From assembly GCF_037975245.1 (NCBI RefSeq), contig NC_092570.1, positions 2,189,501 through 2,253,500 on the forward strand: a stretch of 64,000 bases of DNA. The letters are read 5' to 3'. Shown here piece by piece: positions 22,601 through 33,158 of this stretch. The DNA comes from Apostichopus japonicus (taxonomy: Eukaryota > Echinodermata > Holothuroidea > Aspidochirotida > Stichopodidae). The notes under the pieces are model-generated. The model worked only from the letters and a program-made list of their open reading frames with translations. It was not told the origin of the DNA and did not search any database. Within the stretch, counting starts at the first letter, position 1. Every line of letters starts with the position of its first letter. The translations under genes were made by a program, and so were the position numbers.

Positions 22601-23202
22601 TATTTTGGAAAACTCGACGTAGCCATTCAATTTGAGGTGTATTCGAGTGGCGTGATATTCTATAATAGCTCCAAATATTTTAACTTAAAAATCACTTGCT
22701 GTTTGTATCACTAATTGAACTGTCAGTACTAGCAATCATGTATGGCAGGCTAGTTTACTGCATGTACCTGTTGTGCTAGGCCTAACTTACGGAATTAACA
22801 TAGCCTAGGCCAATACTACAGTGTAACATTCTGCGCTAAGCCGAATCCTAGGCCTAGGTTGAGCTAGAAAGTGGAAGGGAAACTACTTTTTATACAGAAC
22901 CTTTATATCTGTTATACAATTTTTCTAAGGCTCTCCTGTCTACAGCAGGTTTGGGTTCTCTGTAGTAAAGGTCAGGGTGTTGGAAGTAACTGTCTGAAGC
23001 GACGTCCAGCCGCCACTCATGTTGAGATAGGCAATAGATGGCTGTCTTCTCTCCGGTGTTTGTGAAAGCTATAAATTCCCTCACTTTCTCCCTCTGAGAA
23101 CTTTTTAATTTATGCTAGGAAACAAAGAGGGAAACGGGAGCGATTATGCAGCACATCAATGATATAAAAATAAGAATAAGTTTGAAATATTTTACTTACC
23201 AT
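16594..23202 (-). CDS. DCUN1D1: DCUN1D1/2-like cullin neddylation co-factor, complete, seven exons
   Basis: DCN1-like proteins act as scaffold E3s that bring NEDD8-charged UBE2M to cullin-RBX1. Exons: 23200-23202, 22901-23114, 21320-21488, 20174-20304, 18676-18758, about 18083-18181 and 16594-16670, all GT-AG with matching phases, giving about 257 aa (human paralogue 259). N-terminal UBA-like region: [37 protein letters not shown] domain from about residue 60: [94 protein letters not shown] and [17 protein letters not shown]. It ends in KSTTV, as in vertebrate DCUN1D1. It matches the DCUN1D1/DCUN1D2 branch rather than DCUN1D3-5. Introns hold several repeats. No disruption is seen. Confidence 0.96.
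16690..17262. repeat. Minisatellite, about 112-bp unit, nearly five copies, in DCUN1D1 intron 6
   Basis: Successive units share GATGATAAAATCAAGTGAGG, ACACTGTGTCAAAAGTAGAA, GGCTGCATAGGGTACAAACT and AAAGAATATATCAAC. Units differ by a few percent to about 15 percent; the leftmost (16690-16800) is the most diverged. The right end merges into 17228-17395, which matches the dispersed repeat at 9165-9365, so the array probably grew inside a mobile element. Confidence 0.9.
17228..17395 (+). repeat. Diverged dispersed repeat joined to the minisatellite
   Basis: Homologous to 9165-9365 over several blocks, including CACACAATAGGCACT, AGATAATCTCTATTATTTGC and GATTTTGCAGATGCTGCAGC, ending TTTTTGACACGATG. 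It lies in DCUN1D1 intron 6. Confidence 0.55.
17396..18082 (-). other. DCUN1D1 intron 6, remainder
   Basis: AT-rich intron sequence between the repeat and exon 6. No further features seen. Confidence 0.6.
18083..18181 (-). CDS. DCUN1D1: DCUN1D1 exon 6
   Basis: Acceptor TCAAAAG, donor GAAG|GTAGGA. Codes [20 protein letters not shown] and [12 protein letters not shown]. The phase predicts 97 coding bases, so one of the two ends may be off by two. Confidence 0.93.
18182..18675 (-). other. DCUN1D1 intron 5
   Basis: AT-rich intron without recognisable repeats. Confidence 0.7.
18676..18758 (-). CDS. DCUN1D1: DCUN1D1 exon 5
   Basis: Acceptor TTTCCCCAG, donor ATG|GTGAGT. Codes [20 protein letters not shown] and LWCQFLM. 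Confidence 0.95.
18759..20173 (-). other. DCUN1D1 intron 4
   Basis: Holds a diverged dispersed repeat at about 19757-19915 (listed). A 115-codon plus-strand frame at 18884-19231 has no recognisable similarity and begins at TTG; I treat it as chance. Confidence 0.6.
19757..19915 (+). repeat. Dispersed repeat, pair with 57208-57366
   Basis: Both copies run: TTTTTGGTTT, a GGGAAAAC block, CCGACATTGC/CCGACCTTGC, TTGTGAGG.GGACC, then GTAATTA/GTAATGA, CGGCA.CATA.AGAAA and CTCAAAGCC. An old element family of unknown type. Confidence 0.6.
20174..20304 (-). CDS. DCUN1D1: DCUN1D1 exon 4
   Basis: Acceptor TTTGAAG, donor GG|GTGAGA. Codes [20 protein letters not shown] and [20 protein letters not shown]. 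Confidence 0.95.
20467..20735 (+). mobile_element. tRNA-derived SINE, 5'-truncated, copy B
   Basis: Lacks the tRNA head and begins in the central block (CCTCTCTTCACCCAGGTGTA). It continues through GGGAAGTCCCCCGGGGGACA and the conserved GAGATTGATTGAATTG. It ends GACTGTAAACC followed by an (AATAAT)n tail. It sits in DCUN1D1 intron 3, just upstream (gene sense) of exon 4. Confidence 0.8.
20736..21319 (-). other. DCUN1D1 intron 3, remainder
   Basis: Contains a 13-14 nt poly-G run near 20919 and a GACTCGAGTCACTCGACTC block near 21117-21140 that recurs, diverged, near 49155-49210. Confidence 0.6.
21320..21488 (-). CDS. DCUN1D1: DCUN1D1 exon 3 (start of PONY domain)
   Basis: Acceptor CTTTTAG, donor GG|GTATGT. 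Codes [38 protein letters not shown] and DGMAEAG. Confidence 0.95.
21489..22900 (-). other. DCUN1D1 intron 2
   Basis: Carries a TA-rich low-complexity stretch (21800-21875), the foldback element at 21881-22208, and otherwise unremarkable AT-rich sequence. Confidence 0.7.
21881..22208. mobile_element. Foldback element with 134-bp inverted arms in DCUN1D1 intron 2
   Basis: The left arm 21881-22014 and right arm 22074-22208 are reverse complements at roughly 90 percent, with a 59-bp loop. Matching ends are ATACGGTAACTTACAGCATG (left) and its complement at 22189-22208. Inner ends are GGTTTGTTGACATGG and CCATGTCAACAAACC. Complementarity may continue slightly outward into TACCT. It is flanked by TA-rich DNA, so a TA target duplication cannot be judged. 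Long-TIR nonautonomous DNA transposon is the likely class. Confidence 0.85.
22901..23114 (-). CDS. DCUN1D1: DCUN1D1 exon 2 (UBA-like region)
   Basis: Acceptor TTTCCTAG, donor AAAG|GTTCTG. Codes [14 protein letters not shown] through [11 protein letters not shown]. The donor departs from the GTRAGT consensus but gives perfect phase. Confidence 0.93.
23200..23202 (-). CDS. DCUN1D1: DCUN1D1 exon 1: the coding part is the ATG alone
   Basis: CATG|GTAAGT: the start codon is the last triplet before the donor. Exon 2 then begins CAT AAA TTA AAA, giving M-H-K-L-K-S-S, in register with family N-termini (M-N-K-L-K-S-S). The 5' UTR and promoter lie to the right. Confidence 0.88.
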
Positions 23203-24684
23203 GACTGTCTTTCCTTTCTTCTGCATTTACATGCTGTGGTACTCAGGCATCAGTGTATACATTAAATTCGATGTACCCAGGTACGGGTACTGTAGCAACT
23301 TTATTCGGTGAATTGGGCCGACAATTAAGATAGAACCTATCTTACAGAATACGATACGAAACTCAAAAAAGTTTGTATTTAGTGTTTTTTGTTGATTAAT
23401 AAGTAATTCAAGAAATTTTACCTATCAATAAAATGATACAAATATTTTTAACTTAAAATTTCATGATGATTGATTTGTCTTTTGGCAAATTAAGCTATTA
23501 ATCCATATCAGATGTTAAATAACATATGGCAGTACCAGGCTAACATAGATCCCTTTGCTTATAACGACAAAGGTCACCAACATTTCGTATCTGTAACGGA
23601 AATTTCTGTGATCTGTTACTACCAGGGAGTTGTTATGGTGTTTCTTTGTTATGGGAGATGGGTATACTGATTGAACTCTGTTCATTAATGGAAAGGCAAT
23701 GGGGAATATGTGGGAGTCAAAAGAGGGACTTGGAGGAGTGGCAATGGAGCGAGTGATGTAGATATAATTTATTAATCTATTTAGTTTATTTAATAACATA
23801 TTTACGCATATACAAAATCTTACCACACGTTAAGAGTTACACGTTAGTGCCTAATGCGATGGAAAGATAAGGCTGAGTTACGTAACATGCAGGCATTCAA
23901 ACTTATCCCAGCTAACAAAGGACTGGGTGTGGTGGGGTAGGGTATGGTAGGAGCTGGGTCGAAGAAAGGAGGATAGGAGCCCTTATCATGATGCAGCCCA
24001 ATACCAGGCTTAGTACGTGTATGATGTATTCTAAGTTGTTTTGAAATAATTGCGAAATGACTAAGAAACTCAAGTCATTTTTAGTAAAGATGCTAGTCTC
24101 CTTCATTACTCCCAGTTGTTAAGTCTCGTCCACACTGCCTTAGTTACCGGTAACATGTTGTGTAAATGAGAATATTTTGTTCCAACCCCCACCAGCATTG
24201 GCGTCATTTCTTTGGAGGGGGGGGGAGGACAGGGGACACATCTCTCACGTTTAAGACTAACATAATAATAGTGTTTCGACTTTCGGCCCCGGGGCCTTCA
24301 CACAGGTTTTGTTAATTCAGTAGTGTGTAAAGCCGAATGAAGGCCAAACGGTCTCGCATTGGGCCTATAAATATATACCGAAGTTATATTCTGCATATGC
24401 ATCATAATACATGTCTAAACTTTGATTTTATTCTGGGGAGGGGAGGGGAAACTATATCCCTATAAATGGAAGTAGGCTGCAACGACCTCAGAGCCACACA
24501 CCATCCTCCATCAAATCCTTGATCCACGTTTTTGTTATTCTTCAATGCCGTTCATGCCCTACCTAACTCATAGTAGAGGGCGGTTAGAATCCCGATCCCT
24601 CCCTACACCCTCCCGCATCCCACATGCACAAAAACACATTTGAAATCCATGTTGCGTAGCGTGCCATATTATAGAACAACTGTG
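23203..24684. other. DCUN1D1 upstream region
   Basis: Contains the DCUN1D1 5' UTR and promoter, whose limits I cannot place. No other coding or repeat signal is recognised apart from C/G runs near 24215. Confidence 0.45.
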
Positions 24685-24935
24685 TTTTTCGGTCGATAAA
24701 CTGATTTTATCGAAGTGATAAACAGAGATTATCGATAAACTTAGTGCATCGAGCGAAAAATATAGTTCCCATTTGATAAACTCGGTTTATCGCCGATAAT
24801 CTTAGATAATCGAGATAACCCTGCTTTTGGCTCGATAAACTGAGTTTATCGCGAAAAACACGGTTATCCGTTCGATTTACTGAGTTTGTCGAACGAAAAA
24901 CAGAGTTAAACGGCGATAAACTCGGTTTATTGAAT
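24685..24935. repeat. Array of short palindromes of the type CGATAAACTGAGTTTATCG
   Basis: At least six imperfect palindromes of about 19-22 bp follow each other: near 24693 (CGATAAACTGATTTTATCG), 24775 (GATAAACTCGGTTTATCG), 24793, 24833 (CGATAAACTGAGTTTATCG), 24872 and 24915. They are separated by CGAAAAAC/GAACGAAAAAC-like links. No coding frame runs through it. Confidence 0.8.
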
Positions 24936-25230
24936 TATTGCACATATGGCTTGCCATAAGCATCGCAGAGAAAGATGAAATCATTTACGGAGTCTTCATA
25001 TACGCTGAATACCTGCCGCTTCTCCGAAGGGTAACGCGCCCTCTTTCGGTACTAAATACCCGCGACACACGAGATGGAACTACCTACCATACACATGCAA
25101 TGGGGAGCTATGGCGCACGTCACAGCGTATATATATCTGTGTTAAGTTACGGATGCATGCAGGGTCAAGTGAATTCACCAACTCAGGGATTTTGAGTCTT
25201 ACGTCTTAGCATAGCTTAAGCAAAGGAACT

Positions 25231-25600
25231 TTAATGGCATTGAAGACTCGCCCCAAACCGCGTGCGTCCATCTGAAAAAGTTAACTTTCCGTTGCTTGCA
25301 AGTGACGTTTTGTTCGTGTCGCTACAAAATGCAGACAGAAATGAAACGTGATACCTTGTTGTCCATCGCTGTATCGTTTGTACACTGTGCCGTGGGTATT
25401 GACCGCCGCTGTATTTACTGACTGTACACTATAGTGTATAATTATCGACGGTAGCAAGCTGTGTGTGTATTTTCTGTGATCGATGGTGGTGTCTAACACT
25501 TACGTTACACCTCATTCGAAACTAGGTCAGATTACCGGCATTAGACGTTTCTTTTTGCGTCTAATTTGCGTCTAATTTTTGCGAGTCTTCACACCCTTAA
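25231..25600 (-). mobile_element. TTAA-flanked MITE, copy 1 of 3
   Basis: Inverse orientation relative to copies 2 and 3. Outer TTAA at both ends; ends GGCATTGAAGACTCGCCCC and, on the opposite strand, GGGTGTGAAGACTCGC. Inside it holds CTGTACACTATAGTGTA and CGACGGTAGCAAGCTGTGTG, shared with the other copies. Copy-specific feature: GCGTCTAATTT twice in a row near 25557. Confidence 0.88.
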
Positions 25601-26561
25601 AAGCAGATGAGTGCGTTTCATTAAAAATAGGTTCATGAATTTGTTGGGATTTTTCTTCTTCACAGAACTTAATACGTTGAAACTGCGTCATTGACACAAT
25701 GCACTGTTTAGTATATGGGAAAGACAACTACAATAATTCACCAGTATAGGCTGGTTCAGCAGAGAAAAATCCTTCCTGAAATCCGGAGGTAAAGCACATG
25801 GCGTTTTGAAATATATGAAATATTTTTGATGGAGCTTGTAGGCTTCCGTTGGTAAATAGCATTTCATTAATTCAATGGACATGAGTTGCACACATGCCTA
25901 TCAGGAGGAATAGTTAGACCCTCTGGCCGTAGGCATTGATTCACGCCCACCACCTAGTACCCTTATGGCCGCCTTTTCACCGACCGACCCTCCTCGCATC
26001 CTCCCTGTGTTCTTTTACTACATCAAGAGAGACATCGCATGGGATCACAGCTCCTCCCCCCCCCCCAGCATCATACATCCGTCAGACTGAAATGGACTCA
26101 TAATGCTTGATTGAACCCTACACCGTCATGTTAACCAACAAATCAGCTAGAGAACTTACTTCAGATCAAATATTTAATCAAAATGCAAGCACTGCAGGAA
26201 TGGAACTTATGCAAGAGAAGGAAAAATCTACGTACAATGCTTTCAGATCTGAAAATCAGTGTGAAAACTTAATATGAAAGTGATCGAATCTGCATATAGA
26301 CAACCCCTTTATAATTATCAGTGAGTGAAATATTGAACTCAGGTTTATTGCTGACCAATATTACATGACAATCTGTATTACAAAAAGAAAACCAATAGAT
26401 AACACGTGACCAGAGGAGTGCTCAGAGAAGTGACATGATCAATATTGGAGCCATGACAGTGTACATCCGCCCAAAGCTGAAAGGTTAACCATTGTTGGAA
26501 AGTCTAAACGGAACGACTGAAATGACTTTTTTCACAGTGTTTTCAGTCTCAGCATAAGAGG
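25601..26561. other. Noncoding, no recognised feature
   Basis: Unremarkable AT-rich sequence with one C run near 26057. Confidence 0.5.
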
Positions 26562-26938
26562 CAGTGGCGGAGTTAGGGGTATTGGTCAGGGGGGTCGAGA
26601 ATGGTCTGTAGGGGCGCTTTCGACACTATCTAAGCGGAGTGCCACCACAGGTTGGCGCGGAGCGTACAGAAATTTTGGAGTAAAGATACTCCCTAGATCG
26701 CCGGAAATTACCCTTTCCAGGCCTTGCTAATTTGCAGATAAACGAAGAATAAATAGGTGTCATCGCCAACAAAATGAGACAAATGTCAATAGGTAGATGA
26801 GAGCGCAATAAGAAAGTCAGTAATCGCGAATAAGTAAAAAGTGGTAAAAGACTGAAAGGGCGCCAGCAGTCCATTTGAGTCCGTCAGGAGGGGCATCCGC
26901 CCCTCCCCCTCCCTGACTGTATGGACGCTCCGGCACTG
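26562..26938. mobile_element. hAT-like nonautonomous element with perfect 8-bp target duplication
   Basis: The left end CAGTGGCGGAG and right end CTCCGGCACTG are inverted repeats with one mismatch. The flanking 8-mers at 26554-26561 and 26939-26946 are both ATAAGAGG. Length is 377 bp. CAGTGGCG-type ends with 8-bp duplications are typical of hAT transposons. No transposase is encoded. Confidence 0.9.
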
Positions 26939-26946
26939 ATAAGAGG

Positions 26947-29900
26947 TTGAAATAAACGGCTCATGATCTAAAAATCTGGAGGATTGAAAATGATTTAAGG
27001 CGATTTAGAATACTTGGATGAAACAGAAAGATTCTGCAACGAGAGCTTGCAGATGGATTTTGGGAGTACTATGCTGAAATTCGACCTCTTCAAGCTAAAA
27101 ATCTAATCGATCATGCTGGTAAAATTTGAATGCTAACAGAAACTATCAGCTATCATATGCTGAGTAGGGCATGTCGGTTAAAAACTTTTATCTATGCTCT
27201 TGCGGCATTTAGAAGGTGACGAATGTAATGTGTAAAGTCAAAGGAGCAATTACTGAGTTAAATACCCCTATTGAAATTATTGCAGGTCAAGGGTCACTCC
27301 AGGTCACCAGAGGTCAAAAACTGAAAACGTTACATATGCGATACTTCAAAGACGGAAGTTTGCAATTTGTCTTACCTAAAAACCTACTTGGATTTTGCTG
27401 GCATGTATTCACATGAATACATGTATTTACGTCAGATATATAACTCATTTAACTCTATATGTATGAATAACTTGTCAGTTTCAATAACATGCATAAACGT
27501 GATTTTGATGTGTAAACTTGGCCATTCACGTGTACTTAATTTCTGTGTATGAGGGGCCCACCGAACCTAGGTGCTCCCCCCCCCCTCCCCAAGTCTAAAC
27601 TGCCTTTGACAAGAATGCAAACGGAACTTGGGATATCAAAGGTCATTAAGTCTGAAAACCTAATTGTATACACGATAAGTAATGCTTGTATGGACTTAAA
27701 ATTGGTATATAGATTTCGTCATTCTACTTCAAGAGAGGTCATAGTTCGAAAACTTTGTTAACATGATCATTCCTAGATTAAAGCTTGAAGTATCTTTATG
27801 TTGGAAATGTGCACGGGTACACACTATTGGTGAACCAACACTACAGTTTTCGTCGTCAAAGCCGCAAAGATCATTGAAGTCGACAGAGGTCAAAGTCTGA
27901 AATCCTTTCTTATCAGAACAACTGGAAGTAAATTAGAAATCAATTGCATAAAACTACAGATTTGTTCTTGGTCCACCATTTCCTTGTCGAAGTCTTCACT
28001 CCTTACCTACATCACCACCGCCCCTCTATTATTTCTAACCATTTCGTAATTACAGCATGTTCTAGCATATTTCTTACGGAAAACATTTGACGAACAAAGA
28101 TCGACAATGGTATGCAAATGGAGTTCCACCTACATTGATTTAAACAATCACGGCATTGTTGCACCGAGATTACGAACTGTGTCGCAATTTTCCACATCTT
28201 TCTAAGAACTTGACCTTTGCAACAAACGTCTTATGAGTAGCCAGCTACCCAAAAGATTTGTAACCCGTTCCTCGTCTGCTAATGGAGTAATCTTTGGCAT
28301 GCGATCAGGAATTTCAGGCATGCATTCCAATGGCCTCCTGTGCATTTTGGCGCCAACTCAACAAAATGTCAAAACAGACAGCTATCTACTGTAGATGACT
28401 TGACACAAAGAGGTGACCAAATTCACGTATGTTTTGATCTACTATAATGTAAACAGTTTGAACTTGAACATTACTGATATTATGACATACTTATATGTTA
28501 TCAAAAAGGGAGAGGAATTCTTTAATGCAAGGGTGAAATGTTGCTATTGTAGTCCAAGCATATATGACATATGTATAGCCTACTATATCACCATACACTA
28601 TCTAGGACGCTCAGGCTATAGGATATATCTGATCATCATATCAATAGAACAAAGTTGATTTGGATATCTGCTATATACTGTTAAAATGGTCAGACCGTAT
28701 AATGATTTCTCACTGTTGCGCAGCAAGCTTGTCAGATGATGAGTGCACGTGATGTACTCATCAATTCTTGGAACGTTTTATGTACTGGGGTTCTTGTTTT
28801 GAAATTTGATGCCTGTATGGGAGATCAAATAAAGCAAGCACTTGCATGTCTATCGCAGTATACCAAGTGACTTTACCTGAGCATATTAATATTTTGTTAT
28901 CATCAAGGATTGTTTTCTTTCACTTTTCGTTGTACACAATTGTAGAACCTAAACCATCGGAAAACCTCATTTTGAAAGGTAGGTTCAATGCATGAGAGTC
29001 AATCTTTTGACGTTGGATTTTTTTTTCTCCTTCTCAAGTTCTCCCGTTTTATTTGCTAATGTGGTTCGTAATCCGTGATTTAGATTTTGAAGATACCTAA
29101 CTGAGACAATGTAAATATAAGACCACAACGGTCTCAAAAGCTTAACTTCAGTGGATTCAAATTGTGTTTTGGAAGCATTTAATTTGTTAATTTAGCTAGC
29201 ATGTTCAAAGTTATTGGCATGATCGTTTCCGATTATTTTATTTTAGGGAAGCGATTTAGGCTAACTGGCATCATTATAAGCATACACTTTTAGTTTTTCT
29301 GTTTATTGCGTTAGTAATAAGTGCCAACGTCAGATTGTATCTGGAATGTGATTGGTCGGTTAACTATTTTTATTTTGGACCCGGTTACTAAGTGCTGTTT
29401 CCCGGGTACGTATGAATGATTATAACCTTTGGATACGGTAATGAAAGGTACATTCACCGCTGAGTCGTATGTTGTTGGTAATCTCGTCCACAATGGACAA
29501 AGGGACTCCAACCAGTTTGCCAGATTTTCAGTAAAGCATTGTTAAGCTGGCAACCTGAACGGGTTTTAATGGCATATCGTTGCACTGCGTATGTGTTTTC
29601 AGTTTCGATTATGAGGGAATATCTAATCCTTGAATTAAAACCAAACCAGTTCGTGTGTAAATATCAGCTTACCGACCTCCAGTTGGTTCCAGACCATGCA
29701 AAATGGCAATTGTTTTGAGTCGGCTACCCGATGACAAACTGTATAAACATGGCCTAACGTGTTTATTTACCTGTTTGAATATGTCTGGTCATTTAAGACT
29801 AAGCACATATTGTGTGGACTTGTCCTGTACACGATATGCCTATATGCACACACACACACATAAACGCATTTGTAATCGACAACAGAAGGCCTAGCCTGTG

Positions 29901-30849
29901 CACTAAAAGGCGGTTTGTTACAAGCTAAAATGTCACATCATCTCATATGCGTTGAGAATGGAAACTGTTTTGTCCTTTCGATGTCGGCATCTACGCACTA
30001 CCTTACAATCGTAGCCATAGTTTTACTTCCACAACCAAGTACAAACCTTTGTATTTTGCTGACAAGTAGGCTGTATTTGCAGACATTTGTAACACAGGTA
30101 TATGGGTTAATTGTCTTCGTTAATTACGGAAACTTTATATGTCAATTGCGAACACATTACTCATTTATTAAGGAATTTTATCAATTGAATCATTTGTGTG
30201 GCTAGTGTTTATCTGATAAATTTGTGCTTATGTCATATACATATATAGGCCTATACAGTATACTGTAGGAGGATGAACAATTCCAGTTTGAGATATATCG
30301 CGTAGAGCCAGCCATGCATTTAACTAAAGAATTAACCATTTAGTAGCGGTTTTATTTGGGATATACATCTTCCATCGCATATTCGGGGTACGGCGTGTTA
30401 CAACTATAGGATTTATGTTCACCATAGATGGAGAGAGCAGTTAGAGGGATGGTACAGGTAAACTGACGATGTTTTTTGGGGGGGTAATGTTGTATTTTTT
30501 AAATAGTTTTCTGTACAAATCGGGGAATGGGGGTCTATCTCTTAACTGATTATACCAACGTCTGGTATCATAACCCCCCCCCCCCCTTCGATACCTCTTC
30601 CCATGAGCTTAGAAGGATGGCTGCTTAGTTTGGGATGACATAATAGACGAAACTACAACATGGAAATGTGTTACGCATATAATTGGACGTTACTATCAGT
30701 GGAGACATTTGTTGTTAGGATATAAAATTCAAGAAAACAGCTGCAATTTCTTTGCAGTGCTAGAGAGAATTGCGACGTTATGGTTTACTGTCACGTGATT
30801 GGTGGTGCCATTTTGTATATTCTGTAAGAGTTATATAATACACTCTATA
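26947..30849. other. Noncoding, no recognised gene
   Basis: About 3.9 kb without supported coding signals. Short AGGTCAAAG-type words recur (27280, 27890) without clear repeat ends. A (CA)n tract lies near 29850. Confidence 0.5.
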
Positions 30850-31171
30850 CAGGGGGGGGGGGAGGGTAGGAAGCTTCCAAAAAGTGGGGGGGGGGGGCAC
30901 AACATCAGATGGGCACTTTCTCATTCCACAACTACCACTCGTTATGCTCTAAACCGATACACACCGGCCATCACTTAAAATATATGATGTGTTAGTATCA
31001 ATACTACTATGGTGCACGTAAATAATTAAAACAAGATATTAAAATTAACAAATGCTTAAGATTTCCAAAACACAGTTCTTCATCAAAGGGGCATATTTTA
31101 TTTGCCAGTAGTGCTATTTTGGAAAAAATGGGGGGGGGCGTGCCCCCCCCCCCCCCCGCTCCTACCCCTTG
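30850..31171. mobile_element. hAT-like nonautonomous element, G-run family, copy 1
   Basis: Homologous to 58210-58607 through GGAAGCTTCCAAAAA, ACCGATACACACCGGCCAT, ACAGTTCTTCATCAAAGGGG and TTTTATTTGCCAGTAG. It begins CAGGGG and ends TACCCCTTG. Flanking 8-mers ACTCTATA and TCTCTATG agree at six positions (a decayed target duplication). It ends only about 80 bp before the splice acceptor of the kelch gene exon. Confidence 0.8.
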
Positions 31172-31274
31172 TCTCTATGTATACGGCTCTCTCTGTTCTA
31201 TAAAATGAATGACCTTCACAACCTTGATTACTGTTTCCTCCGTTTATTTCAGGATATTGAGACTCCTATACGCT

Positions 31275-33158
31275 ATGGATGAATCGGATTCTAGCGACAG
31301 TAGCTCTGTACGACGACAGCGGAGCTCGTCGGTTGTTCATGTTGATAGCGAACGGAACACCGCCAAGAGGGCAAAGGTCACTCCAGATAGTCCGGAGACG
31401 GAATCTGCACACAAATGTCTTCCTGGACCGACTATTGTTGACCTTGATCAACCGGGGAACTTTCATTATGACTTAACGCAATCGACATCGAAAATAATGG
31501 CTACCGACACCGCGGATTCTTTCAACTCAAGTTTGGAATTACAAGGGGCAGTTGGTGGAATTCCTGTGGACCTACCTATGGAAGGTAATGAGACCTTCCT
31601 AGGATGGAGAAAATCGGATGTGGCCGATGTATCGAATTCTGACGATTCCGTGCCGTCATGGAACGACAGCAATTCTGGTTCAGGGTTTTGGGCTGAACCG
31701 CGCTACGACCGAGAAAACGTACCGAGTATTCTTGTATCCGGTATCGAGAACGATGTTTCCAAAGATACGAGTGGTTCGCGTCACAAATCAAGGCGTCATG
31801 CAAAGGATCTTCTCAGGCGGAGCATATCTACGGAGAGTGGCGGTGTCGGTGTCGACAGTAAACCCGGTACAATTCACCCAGAACATTCGCTCGAGTTGTT
31901 TGATGCCCTCTCGGAAATGAGAGAGAGCAACGACATGGTGGATTTAAAGGTAAAGACATTAGCACCGTGGAAGCTTAACTGTCATCGCGGTATCCTCGCC
32001 GCCGGTAGTCCTTACTTCCGAGCACTTCTCGACACCATCCCAAGTTTATGCGACGAAATCGAGGTACTGACAGTAAACCCAGATACCGTCTCTGACGTTA
32101 TAGAATATATCTACACACATAAAATTAAGTTGGGACAACTTAACGCGCATGATCTTCATCAATTGTGTTCTGCGGAGCAGATGTTGCTCGGCAAATCTGT
32201 AGAATTGGCATGTAGTGAAATTTTGGTTGGACAGTTCTGTTTGGACACCGGAAGTGATACATCCTCTTTAAGTGCTGTAAGTTCGTCGATTTTTTGTACG
32301 GAGGAGGATAACAGCCAGCCTCCTGCAGAATGTACCTTCACCGAAAATAACTACCCTCTGGAAGTTCTCCGCGTTCTCAACCAGGATCGGAAGAAAGGAT
32401 GTTTCACAGATCTCATCCTGAAAGTCGAAGACTGTGTTTTCCACTGTCACAAAGCTATTTTAGTAGCCGTTAGCCCCTACTTTCGCGCCATGTTAACGAG
32501 CGATATGCTCGAACAGAAAGCGAACGAAATTACACTTCGTAATGTTCCCGCTCATATTTTCTCGTTGTTGGTGGATTTCTTGTACACTTGTCAACTTCAA
32601 ATCGATCAGGAAAATGCACAAGATTTACTCGAGACGGCGAGTTTCCTGCAGATTAAACCGGTCATTACCGCCGGCAGTAAATTCCTCAGTGCGAGATTGG
32701 ATATTTATAATTGTCTCGAGTTACTCAACTTTGCTAGAATCTTCGACAATGAACAACTTTACGAAGACGCGTTTAACTTTGCTTTGGTGAATTTCTGCGA
32801 AATAATCCAAGAAGAAGAGTTCCTTAACCTCGAAGCTCAAGTTTTGGCGCAATATTTCGCAGACGACAGACTGAACGCGAAGAAAGAAGAAGTAGTTTTC
32901 GACTGCTTTTGGAGGTGGTTACATCAAGACGTCGAGACACGTCTGCCATTGGCGGCGCTCGTCTTGCAAAACATTCGTCTACCCTTGATAGAGCCGATTC
33001 TCTTCAGAGGCTTGGTCAAGGCAAAGAAGTTATTGTTGGACGATCCAGCTTGTCGTGTATTGATCGAGGAAGCCGAACAACTTCGTGAAAAATCCGTGCA
33101 AACCCGTTCACAGATGAAAGATCCTAGAATGAAGCTTAGATTTTCAATGACGAAAGAG
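31275..33158 (+). CDS. Tandem-BTB kelch gene, exon with both BTBs and BACK
   Basis: 628 codons, ending at donor GAG|GTAAGC. Both BTB folds and BACK lie in this single exon. The downstream kelch part is split over three exons. Confidence 0.92.

Noticed and set aside
24685-24935. CRISPR-like repeat-spacer array
   Set aside because: The genome is eukaryotic, units are imperfect palindromes of varied sequence, and spacing is irregular.
31209-31274. Kelch gene start at the upstream ATG (31209)
   Set aside because: A strong pyrimidine tract and TTTCAG acceptor lie between it and the MDESDSSD start, so these codons are probably intronic.
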